Of a stretch of 64,000 nt of DNA, positions 25,397-33,634 are shown piece after piece. This stretch comes from DATKWD01 sp963704815 (GTDB taxonomy: Bacteria; Actinomycetota; Acidimicrobiia; Acidimicrobiales; Salinilacustritrichaceae): the NCBI GenBank assembly GCA_963704815.1, contig CAVPHU010000001.1:310001-374000 (forward strand). Reading direction: 5' to 3'. Under the pieces are notes generated by a model that was not told the DNA's origin, searched no databases, and saw only the letters and a program-made list of their open reading frames with translations. The position numbers and the translations under genes are program-made. Position 1 is the first letter of the stretch. Each line of letters begins with the position of its first letter.

Positions 25397-26560
25397 TCAG
25401 CAGGCCGCACGGAGAATCGGGTAGGGATTGATCGCCACACGGCGGCTGTCGCGGTACTCGACGTGGGCGTGCGGACTCGAACCCCGCGCGTTTCCGCTGT
25501 CGCCCACGTAGCCGACGATGTCGCCGGCCGAGACGTTGCCCGCCTTGCCGAAGCCGTTCAGGTGAGCCACGTACCAGTAGCCGCCGCTGCTGTCGAAGAT
25601 CCGGACCGCCCGCCCGGAGATGCTGCCGTTGGCCTGCTCGACCCGGCCGCTGACCGGGGCGTAGACCGGGGTGCCCTTGGCGGCGAACAGGTCGTTCCCT
25701 GCGTGGGACCGGCCGCCCGATCGGGGGAAGCCCCAGTCGTTGAAGAAGCGGGCGCCGGGGACGGGACAGCGGATCGCTCCGCCCCCACCACCACCGGGGA
25801 TGACGAGCGTCTGCCCGACGCGGATCAGGTTCTGATTGGTGATGCTGTTGGCGCCGGCGATTTCGGCGATGCTCGTGCCGTAGCGGCGGGCGATGCTGCC
25901 GAGCGTCTCGCCCGACTTCACGATGTGGGCGCCCGCCGCGTCGCTGCCGCCGGAGCCGGGCAGCGTGCCCGGGCTGTAGAGCACCAGTCGGGTCGAGGCG
26001 TAGATCCGGCCGTTGGTGATCCCGTTCCATGCGGAGAGGTCACGGGTCGAGATGCCGTAGCGCGCCGCGATGCCGCCGAGGGTGTCGCCGGACTTCACCG
26101 TGTGTTGCTGTCCGGGGAGCCCGGATCCGCCACTCGAGACCGGGGTCGAACTGTTGGTGCTGCTCGACGACCCCGGCACCTCGAGGGTTCGACCGGCGAT
26201 GATCAGGTTCTTGTTGGTGATGCCGTTGGCCGAGACCAATGCCGAGACCGTGGTGCCGTGGGCCGAGGCGATGCCGGCGAGGGTGTCGCCCGGCCGGATT
26301 CGATAGGTGGTAGACGACGAACCGCTGTCGGAGGAACCCCCACCGGGCATCGTCAGCTTGGTACCCACGACGATGTGGTTGGGATTGGCGATCGCGTTGA
26401 TCCGGACCAACTCGGCCACGGTGGTGTTGTGGCGCTTTGCGTAGTCCGAGAGCGTGTCGCCTGGCTGGACTTCGTGCGTCGTCCCCGCAAAGCCGGACGC
26501 GAGCACGACAGCCGAGAGAAGCACGGCACGGAGTCGAGTGGAGACGCGAATGGGGAACAA
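25397..26560 (-). CDS. Secreted LysM-M23 peptidoglycan endopeptidase
   Basis: 387 residues. A short signal peptide (RLRAVLLSAVVLASGFAG) precedes four LysM modules starting HEVQPGDTL, YRIRPGDTL, HTVKSGDTL and HIVKSGETL, with Ser/Gly linkers. The C-terminal M23 domain has complete zinc motifs: SHAGNDLF (HxxxD) and SPHAHVEY (HxH), so it should cut peptide cross-links in cell wall. Start is uncertain: TTG 26560 directly abuts the AGGAGG ribosome-binding site (26561-26566), while ATT at 26551 is 9 nt from it, the ideal distance. Confidence 0.88.
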   Translation of the reverse strand: MFPIRVSTRLRAVLLSAVVLASGFAGTTHEVQPGDTLSDYAKRHNTTVAELVRINAIANPNHIVVGTKLTMPGGGSSDSGSSSTTYRIRPGDTLAGIASAHGTTVSALVSANGITNKNLIIAGRTLEVPGSSSSTNSSTPVSSGGSGLPGQQHTVKSGDTLGGIAARYGISTRDLSAWNGITNGRIYASTRLVLYSPGTLPGSGGSDAAGAHIVKSGETLGSIARRYGTSIAEIAGANSITNQNLIRVGQTLVIPGGGGGGAIRCPVPGARFFNDWGFPRSGGRSHAGNDLFAAKGTPVYAPVSGRVEQANGSISGRAVRIFDSSGGYWYVAHLNGFGKAGNVSAGDIVGYVGDSGNARGSSPHAHVEYRDSRRVAINPYPILRAAC

Positions 26561-26566
26561 CCTCCT
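26549..26566 (-). promoter_or_regulatory. AGGAGG ribosome-binding site favouring an ATT start
   Basis: The consensus AGGAGG is 9 nt before ATT (26551-26549) and 0 nt before TTG (26560). No ATG lies within suitable distance in frame. ATT starts are rare (infC is the known example). Either is possible, but spacing favours ATT. Confidence 0.45.
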
Positions 26567-26631
26567 GCGGTCTCCGCCCGCTGAGTGGAGGGCACACTAC
26601 CCAGCGTGTCGCCGGAGTCAAGAGGAAGTTT

Positions 26632-28236
26632 TCAGTGGGTGGCGCGGCGGGCCTCGGCGCGGCGTTCGGCGTCGAGCCGCTCGAGGCTCGGCTCGGGCGA
26701 GTGGTCGGTGTGACTCATCGCGGCGGCGACGGCGCGGTGCCCGGCTTCCTCGGCGATGAGCCGGTGCATCTCCTGGCCGACCGTGCGGTAGGCGGGGTGG
26801 CCCTGTGGGGTGGTGCGCAGCTCGATGAGGTGCATCGCCTCGCGCGCGTTGAGATCGAGGTAGAAGCGAACCTTGTACGCCAGGCTCACGGCATAGCCCG
26901 CCTGGTGCGGGAACCGTTCTGCCATGGCATCGTGCAGCGACGCCGATCGGTGCATCGCCTCGTCGAACTCGTCGGCCACGCCGGCCAGCTCGACCGATTC
27001 GGGTCGGGTGAAGCCGTGGACCGGCGACAGCGTCTGCCACTCGATGGTGAGCATCCGGTGGCGCTGGAGGTCGCGGAACGCGCCGTAGTCGGCGAGGACG
27101 TCGAAGCGGTAGTTGGGTCGCTCGAGGGCTCGGCCCGGCTTGTGCCGGCGGTTGGCGCGGTCGCCGACGTAGGTCTCGATGACCTCGATCCGCTCGTCGA
27201 CGGTCATGGCCCGGGCCCGCTCCTCGAGCTGCCGCTCAGGGAGGTTGACGTGGGTGTAGAGGATCGAGGCCACCAACTTGACCTCGGCATCGGGGTCGAA
27301 GTCGACCAACGTGACCGGCGCGGTGTCGTCCGGCTCGAGGTCGCCCAGCAGCCGCTCGGCCAGCTCGTCCATCGCCGACCGGTTGGTCGAGAGGTAGCTG
27401 CTCCAGGCGACGCCCCGATCGTCGAGGTCGACCCGCTTGAGGAACGAAGGGATCACCTTGCGCAACTCGTGGAGCATGAGGTCGGCGTATCGGCGGGCCT
27501 CGGGAAGCGGGTGGGCCCGCATCCGCAGCAGCAGCGCCTCGTAGCCCTGGCCGGTTCCGTAGATGCCGACGTTGCTGAGGCTCGCGGCCGGCAGGATGCC
27601 ACGGACCGCGTCGAACGCCTTGGCCTTGAGTGCCTGCCGGTAGACGAAGTCGGAGTCGGACGCATCCTTGGGGAACTGCTCTTTGAAGAACTCGCCCATG
27701 ATCGGCACGAGTGACGCATAGGAGTCGAACAGCCGGTCCATGTCGGCCACGTAGCGAGCACCCAGGTCCGAGGCCAGCACGTCGGGGTCGCGGAAGTAGC
27801 GGTAGCGGCCGCCGAGGCGGGCGTCGTAGGCGATGTAGCGAGTCGACTGCTCGAGGTAGGACATCAGGCGTCCCCACTCGAGCACCTTGGTCAACAGGTT
27901 CGATGCCTGCTCGCACGCGAGGTGCACACCCCCGAGCTGGGCGACCGAGTCGTCGCCGTACTCGAAGAAGACCCGGTCGTAGAGCTCTTCGGCCCGTCGC
28001 AGACCGATGGTGGCGTCGACCGTCTTGTCGCCGCTGATGTCGAGGTCGCCGAGGAACTCGTCGAGGAACAGTCGGCGCAGCGACTTCGGTGAGCGCGAGT
28101 AGCGGGCGAACAACGCCCCTTTGACCACCTCTGGAAGGTTGACCAGGGCGAAGACCGGTTGGTCGAGGTTCGTGAAGTACCGGCGCAGGACGTCGGCCTC
28201 GTCGGGCGCGAACTCCTCTCCGATGTACACACTCAC
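26632..28236 (-). CDS. Double-domain ThyX-like flavin-dependent thymidylate synthase homologue
   Basis: 534 residues, about twice a normal ThyX. The first half keeps the late part of the ThyX motif (MSYLEQSTRYIAYDARLGG, near 124-142) but not the RHR. The second half has the RHR (LQRHRMLTIEW, near 390) but not the SxxSxR. Classic ThyX joins both in RHRxxSxNxxSxR at a subunit interface, so the halves may complement each other in one chain. It may make dTMP using FAD and methylene-tetrahydrofolate, or do another FAD-dependent methylation. Stands alone between a cell-wall enzyme and a decayed gene. Confidence 0.75.
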   Translation of the reverse strand: MSVYIGEEFAPDEADVLRRYFTNLDQPVFALVNLPEVVKGALFARYSRSPKSLRRLFLDEFLGDLDISGDKTVDATIGLRRAEELYDRVFFEYGDDSVAQLGGVHLACEQASNLLTKVLEWGRLMSYLEQSTRYIAYDARLGGRYRYFRDPDVLASDLGARYVADMDRLFDSYASLVPIMGEFFKEQFPKDASDSDFVYRQALKAKAFDAVRGILPAASLSNVGIYGTGQGYEALLLRMRAHPLPEARRYADLMLHELRKVIPSFLKRVDLDDRGVAWSSYLSTNRSAMDELAERLLGDLEPDDTAPVTLVDFDPDAEVKLVASILYTHVNLPERQLEERARAMTVDERIEVIETYVGDRANRRHKPGRALERPNYRFDVLADYGAFRDLQRHRMLTIEWQTLSPVHGFTRPESVELAGVADEFDEAMHRSASLHDAMAERFPHQAGYAVSLAYKVRFYLDLNAREAMHLIELRTTPQGHPAYRTVGQEMHRLIAEEAGHRAVAAAMSHTDHSPEPSLERLDAERRAEARRATH

Positions 28237-28276
28237 GGTGGCCGACTCTACGTCGGGGTCGGGGGTCCTTCGCGGA

Positions 28277-28887
28277 TCAGACCTCGGCGTCGTCGGTGTG
28301 GCCGCGGACCAGGGCGGCGTGATCGATGCGGACGAGGATCTTGGTGTTCAGGCCCCGGCCGAGGGCCGCGCGGGCGAGGTCGGCGAGATCGGGTTCGGGT
28401 CTGGGTTCGTCGGGATCGCGCGGCCGGCCCGGCGCTGACGGTGGTGGTCGGAACAGGGGCAACGGGTCGGGTGGATGCGCCGACGCGAATCGCTCTCGTG
28501 TTCGCTCGGCGCCTGCGGGCGGCTCATCGGCTGTGGAGGGGTCGTCGGTGCTTGTGTCATCGGCGTTGGCCGGCCCGCAGGCCTCCCCCGCATGTTCACC
28601 CGCTGGGTCTTCGCCTCGGGCGTCGGCGGCCGTGGGTTGGTTGGCGACGCGGGGGTCGAGTTCGCCTCGAGCGATCCGCATCAAGATGAGCAGCGCGTCG
28701 GCCATGCGCTGACCATGCGGACGGCGGACGCCGCGCCGGCGCTCTTCGAGGAACAACCGGTGCGCGACCGCCTCACAACCCGCCCAGAGTCGTGCGGGTA
28801 CCACGAGTCGGGCTCGAACCGAGACGCCACATCACACAGACGGTCACGGAGCACCGCGATCTCGGCGACATCGGCCATCGAACTCAT
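28277..28887 (-). pseudogene. Decayed DUF222 (13E12-type) HNH endonuclease gene
   Basis: Two frames are needed. The first (from 28887) reads MADVAEIAVLRDRLCDVASRFEPDSWYPHDS, like the N-terminus of DUF222 proteins. The second (to 28277) reads QRMADALLILMRIARGEL and ends TKILVRIDHAALVRGH, as in the DUF222 C-terminal half. The catalytic HNH domain and most of the middle are absent. About 200 of 400 residues remain. These genes are common multi-copy elements in Actinobacteria, and this looks like a remnant. Confidence 0.55.
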
Positions 28888-29040
28888 GTTCGTACCCTAC
28901 CCAGAGGGTGAGACAACTACGACCCGAACCCGGCCACCCCCATTCAGCAAGGCTCCCGGGAGACTCGCAACGCAACCGCGTCCGCGGTCTCGGCGTCGCC
29001 ACCCGGACGTCGAGGTCGGCGTGTGGGTCAGGATGACACG

Positions 29041-29928
29041 GTGACGAAGGACGAGTTGGGAGATTGGTGGAGCTGGTTCGGCGAGAGCGAGTGCCGGGGG
29101 TATTCGCCGCTCTACGAGCGGATCTGTGCCGCCGTGGCTGGCTCCGACCTGGTGCTGGATCGGCTGCTGCTGCTTCCGGGTCACGCGCAGCAACCGAACA
29201 TGCTCCTCGCAGCCGTGCACGACCTCGTCCTCCGCGGCGGCGCGCCACTGATCGCGGACCAGTACGCCGGATCGGCGGCCGGTGACGTCGGGCCGATGTT
29301 CGTGGACGTCGCACTCGAGGCATGGGCCGAGTTGGTGCCGATCCTCGAACTGCGGCGTACGCAGACCAACGAGATCAGCCGGGTGGCGCTCCTCGCTCCC
29401 GCGTTCGCGGCGCTCGACATCGACCGACCGCCCACGATCGTCGACGTGGGGACGAGCGCCGGGCTCACCCTTCAGATCGACCGGTGCCTCATCGACTACG
29501 GCTCGATGGGTCGCATCGGTCCGAGGGACAGCCCGGTCCGAGTGTCCTGCGAGGTCCTCCACGGAAACCCACCGATCCGGCCGACGCCCGTCGCAAGGCG
29601 CATCGGAATCGACCGCCGGCCGCTCGATCCCAGCGATCCCGACGACGCCCGCTGGCTCCTCGCGTGCACCTGGCCGGACACCGGCCGGCTCGACCGGACT
29701 CGTGCGGCCGTCGCACTCGCGGCAACCCATCCGAGCGAGCTCCGGACGGGAGACGCTGTGGCGGACCTGCCCGCACTCCTCGACGAGATCGGCGAACCAC
29801 CCGACGTCGACGGCGTGACACCGAGCGTGCTCGGAGCGGTCCGCTACGAGAACGGCAACGTGGTCGATGCCCGCGTGCTGGCCCACGTCCACCCTCACGG
29901 CAACTGGCTCTGGTGGCACACCGGCTGA
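29041..29928 (+). CDS. DUF2332 family protein
   Basis: 295 residues from GTG 29041 (GTG 29023 is in frame). Family features are SPLYERICAAVAGSDLVLDRLL, HDLVLRGGAPLI, IVDVGTSAGLTLQID and the end LAHVHPHGNWLWW. The GTSAGL loop resembles a nucleotide- or SAM-binding glycine loop, but no function is established for this family as far as I know. Solitary plus-strand gene. Confidence 0.82.
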   Translation: MTKDELGDWWSWFGESECRGYSPLYERICAAVAGSDLVLDRLLLLPGHAQQPNMLLAAVHDLVLRGGAPLIADQYAGSAAGDVGPMFVDVALEAWAELVPILELRRTQTNEISRVALLAPAFAALDIDRPPTIVDVGTSAGLTLQIDRCLIDYGSMGRIGPRDSPVRVSCEVLHGNPPIRPTPVARRIGIDRRPLDPSDPDDARWLLACTWPDTGRLDRTRAAVALAATHPSELRTGDAVADLPALLDEIGEPPDVDGVTPSVLGAVRYENGNVVDARVLAHVHPHGNWLWWHTG

Positions 29929-30056
29929 CCTCAGTCGTCGTACTGGTCGAGCCGTGAAGCCAGGCCATCGTCGATTCGAGATCGTCCTCGTCGCGGCCCT
30001 TCGGCGTGAGGTCGAAGGTCAGCGCCTTCTCCTCGGTGAGGAGCTCACAACGAGCG
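29929..30056 (-). other. Possible remnant of a coding sequence between DUF2332 and M20 genes
   Basis: On the minus strand this stretch reads ELLTEEKALTFDLTPKGRDEDDLES before going out of frame and ending ...LASRLDQYDD-stop with a 1-base shift. The codon use is gene-like, but there is no full ORF or start of its own. It may be the 3' end of a lost gene. Confidence 0.3.
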
Positions 30057-31239
30057 TCAGCGATTCCTCACCCGGGCGGCGAACTCTGCGCGCCCGGTCG
30101 AGCAGGTCGGTGTCGTGCCAGAGGTCGGCGATGGTCATCGCCATCGCCTTCGCGCCGTCGATGACCGCACGGTCGGCTGCGTCGCTCGCCGTGTGTTCGG
30201 CGAAGGCTTCGGTGTGGATGGCGGTGCCTGGCGGGGCGACGGCGATCATCGGGTGGATCGACGGCACCTCGTAGCTCACGTTGCCCATGTCGGTGCTCCC
30301 GACGACGCCGGTCCCGGGGACGGGAGCCTCGACCGTGCGGCCGAGCTCGGCACAGTTGACCGACCACGCGTCGAGCATGGCCCCGTTGTCGCGCATGTCG
30401 AAGTACGGCCGGTCGTCCCACTCGTGGGTCATGGTGCACCCGGTGGCGTCGGCCCCGGCCTGCAGGCAGGCCAGCACCCGGGGCTTGAGGGCCTCGAGCC
30501 CGGTGACGGTCGGCGACCGGACGAACCAGTAGGTCTCGGCCCGGGCCGGGACGATGTTGGGCTTGTCGCCGCCGTCGGTGAACACGCCGTGGATCCGTTC
30601 CGCCGGATCGATGTGTTGGCGGAGGGCCGCAACGGCCTGGTAGCCGAGGACCGCCGCATCAAGCGCGTTCCGTCCGCGCTCGGGCGCCGCCGCGGCGTGT
30701 GCGGCCTCGCCGTGGTAGGTGGCGACGACCTGTTGGACCGCGATGGCGTCGATGCGGGTCAGGTCCCGATCGGCGGGGTGGATCATCATCGCGGCGTCGA
30801 CACCCTCGAGCGCGCCGTGCCGGATCATCAGGACCTTGCCGCCCCCGCCTTCCTCGGCCGGTGAGCCGAGGATGCGGACCCGTCCGCCCGCCTCGTCGGC
30901 GAGGGCCGCAGCCGCGAGGCCGGCTCCGAGGCCTGCGGCGGCGATGACGTTGTGACCGCACGCATGGCCGATGCCGGGCAGGGCGTCGTACTCGCACAAC
31001 ACGGCGATGACGGGTCCCTCGCGTCCCGCCTCGGCCGAGAACGCGGTGGCGAGGTCGAACGCCGATCGGGTCGGCTCGAGCCCCTCGCCGTCCAGCAGGT
31101 CGGTGAGCCGCTCGTGGGCGAAGTGCTCCTCGTAGTTCAGTTCCGGGTGGGCATGGATCGCCCTCGACGCGTCGATCAGCACGTCGGCCCGGGCATCGAC
31201 CTCGGCGGAGAGGCGTTGCTTCAGTACGGCGAGGTCCAT
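30019..31239 (-). CDS. M20 family amidohydrolase (AbgB-like), C-terminus altered by frameshift
   Basis: 406 residues from ATG 31239. Metal motifs: CEYDALPGIGHACGHN with the Asp and the Cys/His of the M20D group, and the GSPAEEGGGGK Glu. Members hydrolyse N-acyl amino acids or aminobenzoyl-glutamate. The last residues RRVRRPGEESLTLVV look out of frame: removing one base near 30090 gives DRAREFAARVRNR and a stop at 30057, a more natural end. The catalytic domain is unaffected, so activity could survive. Confidence 0.83.
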   Translation of the reverse strand: MDLAVLKQRLSAEVDARADVLIDASRAIHAHPELNYEEHFAHERLTDLLDGEGLEPTRSAFDLATAFSAEAGREGPVIAVLCEYDALPGIGHACGHNVIAAAGLGAGLAAAALADEAGGRVRILGSPAEEGGGGKVLMIRHGALEGVDAAMMIHPADRDLTRIDAIAVQQVVATYHGEAAHAAAAPERGRNALDAAVLGYQAVAALRQHIDPAERIHGVFTDGGDKPNIVPARAETYWFVRSPTVTGLEALKPRVLACLQAGADATGCTMTHEWDDRPYFDMRDNGAMLDAWSVNCAELGRTVEAPVPGTGVVGSTDMGNVSYEVPSIHPMIAVAPPGTAIHTEAFAEHTASDAADRAVIDGAKAMAMTIADLWHDTDLLDRARRVRRPGEESLTLVVSSSPRRRR

Positions 31240-31268
31240 CGCCGGAGGGTAGCCAGCGCCCGTGCCGC

Positions 31269-32252
31269 TCAGTGTTCCAGCACGATCTTGCCGAGCTGCT
31301 TGCCGGCCTCGAGGCGCTCGAGGGCGAGCGGATAGTCGGCCAGCCGGAACGTCGTGTCGACGGCCACCGGGAGTCCCTGGGCGACCAGCGTCGTGACCTC
31401 GGCGAACTCCTGGTAGCTGCCCATCGTCGAACCGATGATCTCGATCTGCTTGAAGAACAGCTTCGGCAGATTCACGGTCACCTCGGGACCGGACGTGCCC
31501 CCGCAGACCACGAGCCGTCCGCCGGGCACGAGCGACGAGACGCTCTGGTCCCACGTCGCGGGGCCGACGCTCTCGACCACGACGTCGGCTTTGACGGGCC
31601 AGCGCTCCTCGGACGAGTCGAACCCGTCGACGGCACCCATGGCGATCGCGGCGTCGATCTTGTCGCGGTCGCGGGAGGTCACGTAGACCCGGGCCCCGGT
31701 CCACACCGCGAGGGCCAGCGCCGCCATCGACACCCCTCCCCCGATGCCGACGATCAGGACGGTCTCGCCCGACCGGAGACGAGCCCGCCGCAACATGCGA
31801 TGGGCCGTCAAGGTGGCGAGGGGATAGGCCGCGCACTCGACCCACGAGCGATCGGCCGGTCGGGCCACGACGTTGCGCTGCGGGACCACGACCCGTTCGC
31901 CGTGGCCTCCCCACCGCTGCTCGCCGACGATGCCGAAGCCACGCCCGAGTGGGCTGTCGTTGCCCAGGGCGACCACCGACTCGAGCGTGCTCACCGCCGG
32001 ATTCACCACCACCTCGTCGCCGGGCGCCCACTGCTCAACACCGGCGCCGACCTCGTCGATCACCCCTGCGACGTCGCATCCCGGCACGTGGGGCAACGTG
32101 GGCTTCGGCAGTCCACGGGTGACCCAGAGGTCCATGTGGTTGAGGGCGCTGGTCACCGGCCGCACCATGACGTCGTCGCGGCCAACGGTGGGCGGGTCGA
32201 TCTCGCCGGAGCGGTAGGAGCCGGGCGATGCGTCGAGGATCCAGGCCTGCAT
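31269..32252 (-). CDS. Medium-chain dehydrogenase/reductase, quinone-oxidoreductase type
   Basis: 327 residues from ATG 32252. GroES-like N-terminal domain (LNHMDLWVTRG, LPHVPGCDVAG), then a nucleotide fold VLIVGIGGGVSMAAL and SRDRDK, which indicates NADPH or NADH. The structural zinc lobe cysteines are missing. It probably reduces an enone or oxidises an alcohol without the structural zinc. It lies 29 bp upstream of the M20 gene and may be co-transcribed. Confidence 0.85.
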   Translation of the reverse strand: MQAWILDASPGSYRSGEIDPPTVGRDDVMVRPVTSALNHMDLWVTRGLPKPTLPHVPGCDVAGVIDEVGAGVEQWAPGDEVVVNPAVSTLESVVALGNDSPLGRGFGIVGEQRWGGHGERVVVPQRNVVARPADRSWVECAAYPLATLTAHRMLRRARLRSGETVLIVGIGGGVSMAALALAVWTGARVYVTSRDRDKIDAAIAMGAVDGFDSSEERWPVKADVVVESVGPATWDQSVSSLVPGGRLVVCGGTSGPEVTVNLPKLFFKQIEIIGSTMGSYQEFAEVTTLVAQGLPVAVDTTFRLADYPLALERLEAGKQLGKIVLEH

Positions 32253-32279
32253 GGGTCCCACCGTAGAGATCGGCACGGC

Positions 32280-33020
32280 TCAGACGACGATCCGGGCGAC
32301 CATCCCGATCGCAGCCGCCACGAGCACCGCCAGGACGGCACGCTCGAACATCGGACCGGCCAGGCGGTCACGGAAGCGGGCGCCGAGCGGCAGCATCACC
32401 GCCATCGGGATCCCGGCGGCGACGCTGCCGGCGAGGCGAGCCCCGGTCATCTCGCCCTGGGTCGTCAGCACCGCGATCTGGATCGAGCCGGTCACGGCGA
32501 AGATGAGCGTGATGGCGTAGACGTAGGCGGACTTGCCGAGCCGGTAGCCGTGGAGCCAGGTGGCGATCACCGGCCCCGACGCACCCACGGCACCCTGGAC
32601 GACGCCGGTGACCGCGCCGACGGCCGGCGCCCACTGGTGGGTGAGCGCCGGCGACAGCCGAAGCTCCGGGCTGCGCACGAACAGCACGACGAATCCGAGC
32701 ACGGTGACGGCCAGCAGGGCGAGCAACGGGTCTTCGGGCAGGTTCACCAGGGCGAAGGTCCCCACGACCGCGCCGAGCACCCCGGGGACGAGGAGCCGCG
32801 GGAGATCACGCACCTCCCCCCGGGCCGAGCGTTCGGTCCAGCAGAGCCACAGGTTGGCAGCCAGGTTCGGGATCGCGACCGCGACCACGGCATCCTCGAT
32901 ACCGGTCGCCAACGTGGCGAGGGGCACCACGATGAGCGGGTACCCGAGTCCGGTGACGCCCTTGACGAAGGCCGCGAAGACCGACGCCAGCACGATGACC
33001 GTGAGGGCCTGCCCGCTCAC
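32280..33020 (-). CDS. TauE/SafE-type membrane transporter
   Basis: 246 residues from GTG 33020, with about seven to eight membrane helices and the paired motifs FAAFVKGVTGLGYPLIVVP near the start and VVQGAVGASGPVIA in the middle, each a half of the TauE repeat. These permeases export sulfite, sulfoacetate or other organosulfonates. Its start overlaps the preceding stop by GTGA, so it is the last gene of the tatA-tatC-helY chain. Confidence 0.82.
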   Translation of the reverse strand: MSGQALTVIVLASVFAAFVKGVTGLGYPLIVVPLATLATGIEDAVVAVAIPNLAANLWLCWTERSARGEVRDLPRLLVPGVLGAVVGTFALVNLPEDPLLALLAVTVLGFVVLFVRSPELRLSPALTHQWAPAVGAVTGVVQGAVGASGPVIATWLHGYRLGKSAYVYAITLIFAVTGSIQIAVLTTQGEMTGARLAGSVAAGIPMAVMLPLGARFRDRLAGPMFERAVLAVLVAAAIGMVARIVV

Positions 33021-33634
33021 ACGACGCAGAGCAGCGCGTCGGGCTCCACTCGAACCGACAGCGCTGATGCCCGCCGAGTCACCGCCTGGCCGTCGAGCCA
33101 CACGGTCGTGTTCGGCGGCAGGTCGAACTGTGCCGCGGTCACCCGTCGCTCGCGGATGTCGGGATGGGGCACGTGGCTGCCCGATCGCAGACGACTTCGG
33201 GCCTTGAGGCGTTCCGCCGTCCCCATCGAGACCTCCAAGACGTCGAGGCGCCCGTCGTTCGGGTGCGCCTTGGGGGCCACGTTCCAGTGGCCACGGAACT
33301 GGGCGTTCATGACGGCCAGGATCGGCCCACGCCACCACCCCTGTCGGGCCACGAGATGGGCGGTGAACCAATACATGACCCCGTCGATCAGGACCGCGCC
33401 GAGATCGACCGGGAGGCGGCGCGCCTCGGCGGTGCGGAGGCGGCCCTCGCCCCCTCGCGGCGCACCGAGGGTGCGCCAGAGGTCACCGCCGACGAGGCCG
33501 AGCTCGGGGACCGCGGTCCCCAGGCGACGGGCAGCGGTGACGGCTCGCCGGGCACGGGCATCGGAGTGGGCCACCACACCCAGGCTGGACAGCGGACCCG
33601 CCTCGCCCCAGTCCTCGGCCTTGCCGATCGTCAT
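33017..33634 (-). CDS. Stand-alone C-terminal domain of a diacylglycerol-kinase-like (YegS/DgkB) protein
   Basis: 205 residues from ATG 33634. The second half matches the C-terminal beta domain of lipid kinases: GWWRGPILAVMNAQFRGHWNVAPKAHPNDGRLDVLEV and LDGQAVT. The N-terminal ATP-binding domain with GGDGT is absent, so it cannot be a complete lipid kinase. Start and stop overlap the neighbours (ATGA before, GTGA after). It may bind a partner kinase or have lost activity. Confidence 0.72.
   Translation of the reverse strand: MTIGKAEDWGEAGPLSSLGVVAHSDARARRAVTAARRLGTAVPELGLVGGDLWRTLGAPRGGEGRLRTAEARRLPVDLGAVLIDGVMYWFTAHLVARQGWWRGPILAVMNAQFRGHWNVAPKAHPNDGRLDVLEVSMGTAERLKARSRLRSGSHVPHPDIRERRVTAAQFDLPPNTTVWLDGQAVTRRASALSVRVEPDALLCVV

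Noticed and set aside
24845..26584. Long Ser-rich plus-strand frame over the DUF4193 and LysM-M23 genes
   Set aside because: It is the complement of acidic codons and lacks any domain; the minus-strand genes have clear families.
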